The notes: a model not told the origin generated them from the sequence alone. A stretch of 64,000 nt of DNA from Clostridium fungisolvens (GCF_014193895.1 NZ_BLZR01000001.1:3968001-4032000), one strand, 5' to 3'. Shown: positions 1 to 8,302, counted from the stretch's first letter. Numbers and translations are program-made.

Positions 1-723
1 TGAATTTGACTGTGTTTGATTATCCTTAGTTTGAGATAAATATAGATTTTGTGATGAAATGCTGTTTTGCTCTGCTGCTGTAGATTGGTTATTACATGTA
101 CTTTTATTAAGCTTTAGGCTTGATTGTGTACATTGATTTTGATTGTTATACTTTAATGCTTCGTTATCTGCTTCTGTATATTTCTCTTTCTCTGTATCTG
201 TAACTGTATTTGTATATGGTTCTGTATCTGTATCTGTATCTTTCTCTGTATTGCCGTCCTTTCGTGTAGCGACTCCTTTATTTACTTTCCCACGATTCAT
301 TAGCGTATCGCAAAAACTTAGATAAAGCTCTTTTATTGGTTGATTTAATATACTCTCGGCAACATACACTATAAGTGACTTGTCCTTAACTTGCCTCAAC
401 TCTTTAGTCAAGCAGTCCATTACAGGCTTGCCTCCTCTTGCTAGGTTGTACTTCCCCCAGTTTTTAATGGCAAGCTCTCTTGTCTCCTTATTATAGGTTA
501 TTATCTTATGATGGTTAATAAAACGTTCCATAAGGCTATCTATTGTTTCAATACTATATCCAAGCTCAAAAGCCATTTTCTTTTTGGTTATTACATAAAT
601 CCCTATACTTGTAGTTGAAGGATTAGTTAAAAGATATAGATAAAAATACTTATCCTCAGGTGACATTTCCTCCAGTGTTCTTGGATCTGTCCAAAATTCT
701 TCATAAATTAATCTATATGCCAT
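1..723 (-). CDS. DnaD-like phage replication protein, C-terminus cut by window edge
   Basis: The reading frame opens at the ATG ending at 723, with a GAGGTG ribosome binding site seven bases upstream, and stays open to base 1 (241 codons). The N-terminus (MAYRLIYEEFWTDPRTLEEM, then PEDKYFYLYLLTNP) is the pattern of the N-terminal winged-helix domain of phage DnaD-type replisome organisers, which load helicase at the phage origin. After residue about 150 comes a hydrophilic linker rich in D, T, E, N and Q, encoded partly by a TCTGTA hexamer repeat (about 172-255 on the plus strand). The C-terminal domain lies outside. It is the last gene of a minus-strand early operon in this window. Confidence 0.8.
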   Translation of the reverse strand, partial: MAYRLIYEEFWTDPRTLEEMSPEDKYFYLYLLTNPSTTSIGIYVITKKKMAFELGYSIETIDSLMERFINHHKIITYNKETRELAIKNWGKYNLARGGKPVMDCLTKELRQVKDKSLIVYVAESILNQPIKELYLSFCDTLMNRGKVNKGVATRKDGNTEKDTDTDTEPYTNTVTDTEKEKYTEADNEALKYNNQNQCTQSSLKLNKSTCNNQSTAAEQNSISSQNLYLSQTKDNQTQSNS

Positions 724-747
724 ATCAATACACCTCTCTAAATTATA

Positions 748-846
748 CTAATAAAATAATTTGAAATTATTTAGTCCTTTAAATGTTGGAGTCAGCTTCA
801 TCACCTTGCAGTTTTTCAAATACGCTTTGAGTATTTTTATGTTCAT
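748..846 (-). CDS. Small ORF, 32 aa, unknown
   Basis: An ATG at 846 is preceded by GAGGTG four bases away and opens 32 codons (MNIKILKAYLKNCKVMKL...). It fits between the replication gene and the antirepressor on the same strand. Basic and lysine-rich, no recognised domain. It is too short for coding statistics, so it is accepted mainly on its ribosome binding site. Confidence 0.35.
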   Translation of the reverse strand: MNIKILKAYLKNCKVMKLTPTFKGLNNFKLFY

Positions 847-904
847 AAAGCACCTCACATATATACAGTTTTAAACTTCTACTAAACTTCACAATATGTT
901 ATAT

Positions 905-975
905 TAAAGATAAGAGCTTTGCAGAGCTCTTATCATAGTTTCAACTTATTAAAGTACCCTTTTGCAGAGGGTATT
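905..975 (-). terminator. Two stem-loops downstream of the antirepressor gene
   Basis: GATAAGAGCT pairs with AGCTCTTATC around 909-934, and TACCCT pairs with AGGGTA around 954-973. On the minus strand the first stem lies after the antirepressor stop but is followed by only a weak T run. Attenuation rather than full termination is possible. Confidence 0.35.
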
Positions 976-993
976 TTTATTTTTATCTTTTAT

Positions 994-1740
994 TCATAGC
1001 TCTTCCTCTACTAAAAGCCCATTTGCTATCTCTATATCTCTTAGAATCTTTCCTTGAGCTTTCCACTGACTTAAGTATTCTTTAGCTCTTTCAAACTCTA
1101 ATGCAGGGGTATTCCTATAGGAGTTTATCTGGAAATAATCCTTGTAGTCTCTCCATACTGCTGAAAATACGCTGCTTCTTACACTCTTATCTTTATATGC
1201 AGTACTATCTTTCCCACCTAAAGCTTTTATAGCAACATACTTAGCTATCTCCTGAATAACAAGCTGCTGTCCATAATCTATAGTCATATTCTGCTCTAAG
1301 TTCTCAACTCTATCTTTAATCTTAAGAGTAGCTGCTATAAGCTCACCAACTTCTGAATGTATTAATGATATGGCTTTAAATTCATCATTCTTACTAATCT
1401 TTATCTCTTTATTAGTTTTGAAATAATTATCTATTAGATAGTCATATACTTCCCAGGCTCTATCTGTATTTAAACTCTTTGCATGAAGCAATGCTCCTTT
1501 TTCTGTCCATAGATAAAGACTTCTTACTTTACTTGAATTTTGCGTTCCGTAATTTCCGTATTGCAAAAACTCCTTTAAGTCCTCTCCTTGAAGATAATAA
1601 TAATGCTTTCCTTCAATATACCTATCTCTATTGAAGCTATAATTTTCTGATATTCTTTTTACACTAGTTTCATAGCTATCAGCTAACTGCTGGGTTGTTA
1701 GTACTCTTATTCCTTTATTCTCAATAACCTTTAAATTCAT
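994..1740 (-). CDS. Phage antirepressor/regulatory protein (ORF6N + ORF6C)
   Basis: The 248-aa product starts at 1740 behind a perfect TAGGAGG. Residues about 8-95 (IRVLTTQQLADSYET, then a YIEGKHYYYLQGEDLKEFL-type stretch) match the ORF6N domain found at the N-terminus of phage antirepressors. Residues about 150-240 (YVAIKALGGKDS, SVFSAVWRDYKDYFQINSYR) match ORF6C. Such proteins typically counteract a phage repressor or act in early lytic regulation. It lies in the minus-strand early operon between small ORFs and the replication gene, downstream of the divergent repressor region. Family assignment is from motif recall. Confidence 0.85.
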   Translation of the reverse strand: MNLKVIENKGIRVLTTQQLADSYETSVKRISENYSFNRDRYIEGKHYYYLQGEDLKEFLQYGNYGTQNSSKVRSLYLWTEKGALLHAKSLNTDRAWEVYDYLIDNYFKTNKEIKISKNDEFKAISLIHSEVGELIAATLKIKDRVENLEQNMTIDYGQQLVIQEIAKYVAIKALGGKDSTAYKDKSVRSSVFSAVWRDYKDYFQINSYRNTPALEFERAKEYLSQWKAQGKILRDIEIANGLLVEEEL

Positions 1741-1830
1741 TGCTTTCCTCCTATCATATTTTCTTATTAACCCATATCATGTTTTTAAGGATATACCTCA
1801 TTAAGTAAAATACTTTTTATAAACAGTTTT

Positions 1831-2010
1831 TTATCTCTTATGTTCTCTCTTGTATGCTTCTATAAATTCATCAATTTGATCTATTGTCAGTATTTCTGTT
1901 AATATCTTTGCTGCAGCTTTACCAACTCTTAGGTCATAGGCTTCTCTATTTTCTTCAGTTGGTGGATTCACTGTTATGTTAAATTCATACTCTCTAGATT
2001 TTCTTCCCAT
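1831..2010 (-). CDS. Small phage-type protein, 59 aa, unknown
   Basis: ATG at 2010 follows AAAGGAAG at a good distance. The 59-aa product (MGRKSREYEFNITVNPPTEE...) ends in a lysine- and arginine-rich helix. The motif FNITVNPP...AAKILTEILTIDQIDEF resembles in layout the neighbouring ORF at 2187-2348 (DINVTINYPKD...AIDIMSDILIKKLNI), which suggests two related small proteins. No function is recognised. Position in the early operon fits a phage accessory protein. Confidence 0.6.
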   Translation of the reverse strand: MGRKSREYEFNITVNPPTEENREAYDLRVGKAAAKILTEILTIDQIDEFIEAYKREHKR

Positions 2011-2076
2011 ATAACTCTTCCTTTCTTTTAAATAAATTTCGAATTAGATGTTATAATACTGTCATTTATTTTCTAA

Positions 2077-2190
2077 TCACTGCATATCATACAATGTGGA
2101 AGTATATGCTTTTTCCATCAATGCTTTTATAAAAGGCTTTTTAAGCCTTTCACTTCTCTTAGGTTCATACTCTATGTTCTTACTTTTCAT
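2077..2190 (-). CDS. Small ORF, 37 aa, translationally coupled
   Basis: The ATG at 2190 overlaps the stop of the preceding ORF in an ATGA arrangement, which suggests coupled translation. The 37-aa product (MKSKNIEYEPKRSERLKKPF...) is basic. No domain is recognised. Confidence 0.4.
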   Translation of the reverse strand: MKSKNIEYEPKRSERLKKPFIKALMEKAYTSTLYDMQ

Positions 2191-2348
2191 AAGCTTATCT
2201 TAAGCGAATCATCCTTCAATATATCTATAAGCTTTTCAACTTCCTTTATGTTCAGTTTCTTTATAAGAATATCTGACATAATATCAATGGCCTTATCTGT
2301 AAGTGCATCAAGATCTTTTGGATAGTTTATAGTGACATTAATATCCAC
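2187..2348 (-). CDS. Small phage-type protein, 53 aa, unknown
   Basis: The likely start is GTG at 2348, immediately behind AGGGGGAG; the spacing is tight, so the start is uncertain. The product (DINVTINYPKDLDALTDKAI...) shares its layout with the 59-aa protein at 1831-2010: a short beta-like N-terminus, then a helix ending in a charged tail. The stop overlaps the start of the next ORF. Confidence 0.5.
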   Translation of the reverse strand: MDINVTINYPKDLDALTDKAIDIMSDILIKKLNIKEVEKLIDILKDDSLKISL

Positions 2349-2531
2349 TCTCCCCCTACCATCCCTTCAGAACACTATTAATCTATCTTATGAAAAGCTT
2401 CTTTATTCTGTTAACACACCTAATATATATGAACCTAAACTCTTACAACTCTTCATTAAATTATAGTGATTTTTTCTCATAAAAATGCCCATACTATAGA
2501 TAGTTTTATTTTTATTGCTTTATTGCAATGC

Positions 2532-2744
2532 TTACTGTAAAAAAATATAATCCTCATATCTTAGATTATTATCATTGCAATATTGCATAAGACTGCTAAG
2601 TAGTTTAACACCAGCATTGTTATTGCCATTAACTACTCTACATATTGTACTTGGGGCAACATTCAATGCTTTAGCGCATTTATTGTAGCTTCCATAGAAG
2701 TTATCTTCAATCAGTTTTTGAAAAGTATTTACATTAATATTCAT
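2532..2744 (-). CDS. Small helix-turn-helix protein, Cro-like
   Basis: The start chosen is the ATG at 2744 (70 aa) because GAGGAGGTG sits just upstream; an upstream in-frame ATG at 2786 has no such site. The product (MNINVNTFQKLIEDNFYGSY...) contains a helix-turn-helix: KCAKALNVAPSTICRVVNG, with S-T-I-C-R-V as the recognition helix. It is divergent from the XRE regulator at 2908, with TTGC-N-GCAA operator-like sites between. The arrangement is that of a phage immunity switch, with this protein in the Cro position and leading the minus-strand early operon. Role inferred from position. Confidence 0.75.
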   Translation of the reverse strand: MNINVNTFQKLIEDNFYGSYNKCAKALNVAPSTICRVVNGNNNAGVKLLSSLMQYCNDNNLRYEDYIFLQ

Positions 2745-2769
2745 AACCACACCTCCTCTACACAAAATA

Positions 2770-2865
2770 TCATTGCTTTTATGCAATTATTATATCTCTA
2801 TTCATTGCAATTATGCAATACATTTTAAATAATTTTCTTTTCGCCTATTGCATACATGCAATAAA
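2770..2865. promoter_or_regulatory. Divergent operator region with repeated TTGC/GCAA sites
   Basis: Three short inverted repeats of the same type lie between the two divergent HTH genes: ATTGCTTTTATGCAAT (about 2772-2787), ATTGCAATTATGCAAT (about 2804-2819) and ATTGCATACATGCAAT (about 2849-2864). More half-sites (ATTGCAATATTGCATAA) occur inside the small HTH gene near 2574-2590. The pattern of three spaced operators between divergent regulators is that of a lambda-type switch. Binding by either HTH protein is inferred. Confidence 0.6.
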
Positions 2866-2907
2866 CCACATTACAATATATGTATGAATAGTAAGGAGTG
2901 AAATAAA

Positions 2908-3372
2908 ATGTTTAATTCAGATTTGCTAATCGAATTAATAAAGCAGGCTCAAGGAGACCGTTCATTAAACCAATTTGCAAAAAACTGTGGCATTGATCCA
3001 GGTAATCTATCTAGAATTGTAAACAACAAGAATGCCCAAGCACCTAAACCAGAGACTCTTAGAAAGATTGCAAGCCATGCACATAATGGCGTTACTTATG
3101 AAGATCTTATGAAAGCTGCTGGTCATATTGTATTAAATACTTCAAGTGAAGATAATTCTAAAAACGTACTATCCCCAAAAGATGAAATGGAAATAGAGAA
3201 AAAGATACAAAGCTTAAGAGAAGATTTATTAAATAATACTGGTGGCCTAATGCTATCTGGTGATCCAGTATCTCCTGAAGCAATAGACAGCATAGTAGAA
3301 GCCCTAGCCTTCGGCATAAGGCAAGCAAAGATTATTAATAAAAAATATACTCCAAATAAATATAAAGAGTAA
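2908..3372 (+). CDS. XRE-family transcriptional regulator (phage repressor-like)
   Basis: The 154-aa product starts at 2908 behind AAGGAGTG. Residues about 5-65 form an XRE/Cro-C1 helix-turn-helix (RSLNQFAKNCGIDPGNLSRI) followed by KPETLRKIAS. The C-terminal part (residues 75-154) is hydrophilic and has no recognised domain. It is divergent from the Cro-like gene and precedes an ImmA/IrrE-type peptidase, the usual partner that cleaves such repressors on induction in ICEBs1-like elements. This is most likely the element's repressor. The stop is followed by a palindrome (3376-3424) that may stop transcription. Confidence 0.8.
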   Translation: MFNSDLLIELIKQAQGDRSLNQFAKNCGIDPGNLSRIVNNKNAQAPKPETLRKIASHAHNGVTYEDLMKAAGHIVLNTSSEDNSKNVLSPKDEMEIEKKIQSLREDLLNNTGGLMLSGDPVSPEAIDSIVEALAFGIRQAKIINKKYTPNKYKE

Positions 3373-3375
3373 CTT

Positions 3376-3424
3376 GAGCAAATTGTCCACATTATTTTAA
3401 TAAAATAATGAGCAATTTGTTCAT
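3376..3424 (+). terminator. Palindrome downstream of the repressor gene
   Basis: GCAAATTG...CATTATTTT pairs with AAAATAATG...GCAATTTG with a very short loop. There is no clear T run, so termination is uncertain; it could be a regulatory hairpin or an mRNA-stabilising stem. Confidence 0.3.
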
Positions 3425-3515
3425 AACTTACTTTTTCAGTTAACAAATGGTGAAGCTTAAATATATAGATATTCTTATTACATAGATAGATATGGTATTA
3501 GGGGGAATAAAAGCT

Positions 3516-3953
3516 TTGCACTTTATTGAGAGAGAGATAAATAAATTAGTAAAAAAGAATAAAACTAGAGATCCATTTGAATTATGCGATTTAGAAAATA
3601 TACATTGCATAGTCATGGATCTACATGCTGAAATAAATGGTCTATATCAGTATGTTCAAAGAAATAAATTCATATATATAAACTCAAATCTATCAGAAGA
3701 AGAAAAGAAGGCTATCTGTGGTCACGAACTAGGACATGCTATCCTACATAAAAAATTAAACTGTACCTTCTTAAAAAACTACACATATACAAATCTAAGC
3801 AAATACGAAAGAGAAGCAAATATCTTTTCTGCCCTACTATTAATCCCTGAAGTTGATAAAGATATATTTTACGGACAAACAATTGATGAAATCTCATGTA
3901 AGTTACGGGTTCCTAGGGAGCTGTTAGAATTGAGATTACAAGTGAATTCATAA
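3516..3953 (+). CDS. ImmA/IrrE-family metallopeptidase
   Basis: The product carries the zinc-binding motif HELGH (in ICGHELGHAIL) and a downstream EREANIFSALLLIP segment with the third ligand, as in ImmA/IrrE peptidases that cut phage or ICE repressors. The frame is open from ATG 3492. A TTG at 3516 lies about nine bases after AGGGGGAA and gives the usual family start (LHFIEREINKLVKK), so 3516 is preferred (145 aa). It follows the XRE regulator on the same strand by about 140 bases, which supports a repressor/antirepressor-protease pair. Confidence 0.8.
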   Translation: MHFIEREINKLVKKNKTRDPFELCDLENIHCIVMDLHAEINGLYQYVQRNKFIYINSNLSEEEKKAICGHELGHAILHKKLNCTFLKNYTYTNLSKYEREANIFSALLLIPEVDKDIFYGQTIDEISCKLRVPRELLELRLQVNS

Positions 3954-4087
3954 CATTAATATGATGTTATCACCTAATTCTCTTAGAGTTATTTGGAACA
4001 TTCCAATATACTCTATGGTATTTTGTGATGGCTAAAGATTATATGTATTTATACAGATAAATAGTAATTTATCGAGGAGATACAGTT

Positions 4088-4834
4088 ATGGATGCCGACA
4101 GAAAAAAAATTACATGGTTGAATTTATATAAACATATATACGGCAGTAAAGAAAGATGGCCTATTTGTGAATTATATGATTTTTATAATTTAGATGAAAG
4201 CTTGAAAGCAAATAGAATTGGATATCAGATTAATTTGAAAAAAAATGTTGAAATAAATAGTAGTTCAAAAATCAGTAATTTTTTAACTGAATGTAAAAGA
4301 AACGAGAATTATTTTCCACTTTCAGGAGATGCTGACTTTGGAATGAAAACAATTTTTTGCAAAGAAAATATAAAAGATGCATATAAAAAAATGCATATGT
4401 TCCCAAATTTCTCGCTAATGCCAGTGTTGGGGGGAATGAATAACAAAAAAGGATCTCGTAGAGATAGATTTGATAAATTTATTTACTATGTTGATAAGTA
4501 TTATAATACCAAAGACATAGAATTGCTAATGTGGTTTGGAAATATAAAAGAAGAAAACAAAATCAAGTATAAAAAAATTCTAGAAGCTTTTTTGAATATA
4601 TTTATTGATGCTAAAGATTACTGCAAGAAAATGTATTTAATTGATGAAAATCTGGTAGAATCTTTAATTCAAAACGGAAAAGATACCATAGAAAATAAAA
4701 TGGATACGAGAAAAAAATACTGTGAACTAGCAATTAAATATTGGAAACACAGAGAGGAACAAATGAAAAAACTAATCCCTAAAGAGGATCAATGGTATCT
4801 ATTTGAAGATATTGATGATGATAGATATCAATAG
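4088..4834 (+). CDS. Unknown 248-aa cargo protein
   Basis: Opens at ATG 4088 behind CGAGGAGA. The protein is soluble, lysine- and aromatic-rich, without signal peptide or membrane segment. Recognisable pieces are GDADFGMKTIF (65-90 region), a conserved-looking GGMNNKKGSRRDRFDKFIYY (about 117-136) and a long C-terminal helix. No family is recognised. It stands alone between the regulatory module and the SEFIR gene, and a 16-bp palindrome follows its stop by 76 bases. A cargo or defence role is only a guess from position. Confidence 0.7.
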   Translation: MDADRKKITWLNLYKHIYGSKERWPICELYDFYNLDESLKANRIGYQINLKKNVEINSSSKISNFLTECKRNENYFPLSGDADFGMKTIFCKENIKDAYKKMHMFPNFSLMPVLGGMNNKKGSRRDRFDKFIYYVDKYYNTKDIELLMWFGNIKEENKIKYKKILEAFLNIFIDAKDYCKKMYLIDENLVESLIQNGKDTIENKMDTRKKYCELAIKYWKHREEQMKKLIPKEDQWYLFEDIDDDRYQ

Positions 4835-5277
4835 GTAGTGTACGATTCAGTTTATTTATTAGACAAGCTTCTAATTGCCCCTAGAGTATTTTAGCATACC
4901 ATGAGATTTACAAATTCCAATTTGTAAAATTGATGTAGAATTACATTTAACTCAATAAACTTTTTTTGAGTTTATTAATGTAATACTTATAAGGTGTTTG
5001 AGATTAATAAATGTATAAGTGGTAATTACAGAAAGGAAGTTAAAGATGAAAAAGAGTTATTTATGAATAGGACAAGGAACGAAGATACTGTCCCAACAAT
5101 AATGATTGGCTAAGGATATTTTTGTGCGTGAATAACTATATTACAGATAATAGTGTTTGCGAAATACTCTTATGCAAGAAGCTAAATATTTTAGATAAAT
5201 AGTAATTTAACATTAGGTTAAGTTACTATTCTAGCAATGGAAAAATATATAATAATTTTTACAAAGGAGGCAACATT
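4835..5277. other. Intergenic, no convincing gene
   Basis: AT-rich. It contains the palindrome at 4907-4928, a stem around 4955-4978 (AATAAAC with GTTTATT) and only very short open frames without usable ribosome binding sites. Possibly the eroded remains of a lost gene. Confidence 0.5.
4907..4928. repeat. ACAAATTCCAATTTGT palindrome, copy 1
   Basis: The core ACAAATTCCAATTTGT (4910-4925) is extended by TTT/AAA to a 22-base palindrome. The identical 16-base core recurs at 8620-8635 and a variant at 6809-6822, each time shortly after a cargo gene of the element. Confidence 0.6.
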
Positions 5278-6720
5278 TTGAGTAAGCCAACTATTGAACA
5301 GCCAAAAGTATTTATTTCTTATGCTTGGAGTTCAGATGAATACCAAGCGAAAGTTTTGTCGTTTGCCACGGATTTGGTAAGCGATGGGATTGATGTACAA
5401 CTTGATAAGTGGTCACTAAAGGAGGGCAATGATACCTATGCTTTTATGGAACAAAGTGTTGCAGATGTAAGCATTACTAATGTCCTATTACTTCTTGATG
5501 CGCAGTATGAAATGAAAGCTAATTCGCGCAGTGGTGGCGTGGGAACAGAAACACAGATTATTTCTCCAGAAATCTACAACAAAGTAAAACAAGAAAAATT
5601 CATTCCAGTTTTATTTGAGCGTGGAGCAAATGGTGAGGTACACAAGCCAGCTTATCTCAAAGGTTTACTTCACTTTGATCTATCAATTAGCGAGCAATAT
5701 GATGATGAGTATCAAAGGCTTGTAAAGAGGTTATATGGTATTGAGATTTATCAAAAGCCTGAATTGGGGAAAAGACCTTCATGGATAGATGCAACACCGG
5801 TAGTAAGCACAAAAACTAGAAGCACTTACAGTGTGTTAAAGACAAATTTGCCAGATCGAGCCCAAATTGAGCAGTTCATTTCATTTCTTTCTCAGATAAA
5901 AGAAAAGATAATTAGATTTATGAGAGACGAAAGCTTAAGCGGAGTCGATTTTGATAAATATATATCAGCATATGCAAATACAAGAACTATACGCGATGAG
6001 TTTCTACAATTGATGAAATATGTTTCATATATTAAGAATGGCGAACATTATGTTTGTAATATGCTTGAGGAAACTAGGAATATTGTAAACCGTGAGAACG
6101 GGTTATTAAATGAAATTAAGTTAACTCTTTTACACGAACTTTTTATATATTCGATTGCTATTTACTATAAGAATCAGAACTACGATGGATTGGCTTATAC
6201 ACTCGGAAAAACATATTTCACTGATGATTACTCTGGAAATCATGCCAATAACTTTAATATTTTCTATTTTAACAACCAGAATATGAATAATGCGGTGAGT
6301 AAGCGTGATAACAAAAATTATTATTCTGGAACTGCTCAGTTTTGGATAGAAAACATTGACACAGAAGCTTGTTCTAAAAATGAATTTGTTTTTGCAGATT
6401 TGCTATGCTTCAACTATGCAGTTTTGGGGAAAGATTATCACCATGATTGGTATTGGTTTCCGATAACCTATGTTTACGGGGGCCATGAAAATGCTATGAT
6501 GCGTACTTTTGCGATTAAACTAAAATCGTTGGAGTACTTATCTAAGGCCTCTCAAATATTTGGTTACAACGAAGTACAAGCATTAAGTACAAAAATTGCT
6601 GAGATAGAAGAGAAAAACAAGACAGGCAAACTCCTAGAATACCGATATGGCAATGCTTTTGAAAGTGCTCCTATTCTGTACTATTATATAAAGTCAACAG
6701 ATTTAGGAACTCTAAAATAA
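5278..6720 (+). CDS. SEFIR-domain protein with unknown C-terminal region
   Basis: The start is TTG at 5278, seven bases after AAAGGAGG. Residues about 10-150 form a SEFIR (TIR-like) domain: KVFISYAWSSDEYQAKVL, DGIDVQLDKWSLKEGNDTYAF, MEQSV, then NSRSGGVGTETQIIS and KFIPVLFER. Bacterial SEFIR/TIR proteins occur in anti-phage and signalling systems, where some consume NAD; whether this one is enzymatic cannot be read from sequence. Residues about 190-480 have no recognised domain and are rich in Y, F, N and W (FVFADLLCFNYAV, DYHHDWYWFPITYVYGG). It is monocistronic, with a long leader and no partner sensor gene adjacent. Base use is slightly less AT-rich than neighbours. Confidence 0.8.
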   Translation: MSKPTIEQPKVFISYAWSSDEYQAKVLSFATDLVSDGIDVQLDKWSLKEGNDTYAFMEQSVADVSITNVLLLLDAQYEMKANSRSGGVGTETQIISPEIYNKVKQEKFIPVLFERGANGEVHKPAYLKGLLHFDLSISEQYDDEYQRLVKRLYGIEIYQKPELGKRPSWIDATPVVSTKTRSTYSVLKTNLPDRAQIEQFISFLSQIKEKIIRFMRDESLSGVDFDKYISAYANTRTIRDEFLQLMKYVSYIKNGEHYVCNMLEETRNIVNRENGLLNEIKLTLLHELFIYSIAIYYKNQNYDGLAYTLGKTYFTDDYSGNHANNFNIFYFNNQNMNNAVSKRDNKNYYSGTAQFWIENIDTEACSKNEFVFADLLCFNYAVLGKDYHHDWYWFPITYVYGGHENAMMRTFAIKLKSLEYLSKASQIFGYNEVQALSTKIAEIEEKNKTGKLLEYRYGNAFESAPILYYYIKSTDLGTLK

Positions 6721-6808
6721 TCAGCTTTACTTGTACTTTTATAGTTAAATAAACTGTGAACCATTGAGGCACTCCAACTTCACATTATGTTTATAATACA
6801 TTGCAGAT

Positions 6809-6822
6809 AAATTTCAATTTGT
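6809..6822. repeat. Variant of the ACAAATTCCAATTTGT palindrome
   Basis: AAATTTCAATTTGT, 90 bases after the SEFIR gene, matches most of the palindrome found after two other cargo genes. Confidence 0.35.
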
Positions 6823-7010
6823 CAGATCAAACAAAATAACTTTGCTAAAAAGCATAAGTAAAAAGGTACTAAGTAATAATCCCCTATTAATATTGATTTA
6901 GGCTGCTATTATGGAGCGTATATCTATAGTTTCTGTAAGTTTAAATGAAGGTGAAGATTTTCTAAGAAGAAATATATTCTCTAATTAAAACCTATAATGT
7001 TCAAGATTAA

Positions 7011-7238
7011 ATGAGGTGGATTAATATATATAAGATGATTCGCAAAAAGACAAACCTTATGGAATTTTTATTATTTGCTCTTTCAGTAGCTTGCTTGTAT
7101 TCTGCACTATCACAAACAACACTTAAGCTATTGGCAAAAATACTGGTTATACTTGCTACAATTTTTATTATTATAACTCCACTACTTTTAATATTCTATA
7201 GGTTCAATCAACGTATTAAAAATAAAAAAACTTATTGA
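7011..7238 (+). CDS. Small membrane protein, two predicted helices
   Basis: The frame opens at ATG 7011 (75 aa) but a GAGGTGG lies within its first codons, so translation may begin further in, for example at ATG 7035. Two hydrophobic segments (LLFALSVACLYSAL and a second run from ILVILATIF to LLLIFY) separated by a short lysine-containing loop predict a two-helix membrane protein with a basic tail. No family is recognised. A similar 25-base leader phrase (AAATGAGGT...TTAATATATAAGAT) recurs just downstream at about 7271-7295 with no gene behind it. Confidence 0.5.
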   Translation: MRWINIYKMIRKKTNLMEFLLFALSVACLYSALSQTTLKLLAKILVILATIFIIITPLLLIFYRFNQRIKNKKTY

Positions 7239-7420
7239 TAATATGCACATTATAGAAAAAATAGTATTTAAAATGAGGTAATTAATATATAAGATCTACA
7301 ATATCAGCAAATGTAACAGGTACAACCTCATTAATTGTATATATACTATAAAACTAGTTTAATTTAGAGATAAAGAATGTTTGTAATATAGTTAGAAATT
7401 TATATTGTGTGGTGATAAAA

Positions 7421-8203
7421 ATGAATATTAATGATTCAATGATTAAGAATTATTTAGCAGATGAAGATGACTATGTAAACCATTGGCTTTTTTACAATAT
7501 CCTAGATAATGGAGAATATACATTTGATAAACCTAACCCAAATAAAGAATATAAAGATAAAGTGAATGAGATATATGAAAAAATATATATTAGCTTAAGT
7601 AAATTTACACCTTATAATGCCTCTATATTTTCAAAATTATTTCCCAATTGGATAGAATTAATTGAAGATATAAATATTATACTCGCCGTAGGATGTCCAC
7701 CACCTTATGATGCTATGGTTCGTGAATATGATGGTGTAGAATATGTTATTTTCGATTTAATAAGATTTATAAGTTACGAAAAAGATAGTAATGATATTAT
7801 ATCTTTAATTAGAGGTATGATTACACATGAGTTTACACATATTTGCATTCATAAAACTTATCCATTTACTGAGAATGGATATATAAATAAATTAAAATAT
7901 ATTACTTTTGATGAAGGGTTTGCACACATTTTAGCTTTTAGCGATAATATTACTTCTTATGATTTTAGTAAAATTATAAAATCGCATTTTGAAGATACAT
8001 TAAATACATTACGAATTGCCTTATCTGAAACAGATACATTAAAGCAAAAAGAATATTTAGAGAAATCAAGTTCTGGTGCTTATTGGAGTAAATTTGCAGC
8101 CATTAGTGGGAAACTTTACTTAGCCTCAAATATAGATCATTTACATGACATATATAATTCAGGTCCATCTAATATGACAACAAAGATGGGATTATATTCG
8201 TAA
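7421..8203 (+). CDS. Putative zinc metallopeptidase-like cargo protein (HExxH)
   Basis: The start is taken as ATG 7421 behind GTGGTGAT (260 aa); an upstream GTG at 7409 is possible. The centre carries HEFTH (in GMITHEFTHICIHK) and, about 35 residues on, DEGFAHIL. Together they resemble the HExxH plus downstream glutamate of gluzincin-type peptidases such as the DUF2268 group. There is no signal peptide and no membrane segment, so it would act in the cytoplasm. Neighbours are other orphan cargo genes. Substrate unknown; it could be a toxin or a defence effector, but nothing shows this directly. Confidence 0.65.
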   Translation: MNINDSMIKNYLADEDDYVNHWLFYNILDNGEYTFDKPNPNKEYKDKVNEIYEKIYISLSKFTPYNASIFSKLFPNWIELIEDINIILAVGCPPPYDAMVREYDGVEYVIFDLIRFISYEKDSNDIISLIRGMITHEFTHICIHKTYPFTENGYINKLKYITFDEGFAHILAFSDNITSYDFSKIIKSHFEDTLNTLRIALSETDTLKQKEYLEKSSSGAYWSKFAAISGKLYLASNIDHLHDIYNSGPSNMTTKMGLYS

Positions 8204-8302
8204 TTAAAGGTCGATAAATAATAAATTATTAGGCTGATTGGAATAACGACAAGTAAGAATTTAGTAATCAAGGGATTGAAAATTATATTAGGAGGTAGTA
8301 CA

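Noticed and set aside
172..255. TCTGTA hexamer tract as a possible satellite or CRISPR-like repeat
   Set aside because: It is irregular, without spacers, and codes in frame for the D/T-rich linker of the replication protein.
143..325. 60-codon plus-strand frame rich in S, V and F
   Set aside because: It is the antisense of the TCTGTA-repeat linker in the DnaD-like gene; no ribosome binding site.
6910..6987. 25-codon frame starting MERISIVSVSLN
   Set aside because: No ribosome binding site and too short; nothing recognisable.
7271..7345. Second copy of a GAGGT..TTAATATATAAGAT leader phrase, with AATGAGGT/ACCTCATT pairing
   Set aside because: No reading frame follows; kept only as a remark under the membrane protein at 7011.
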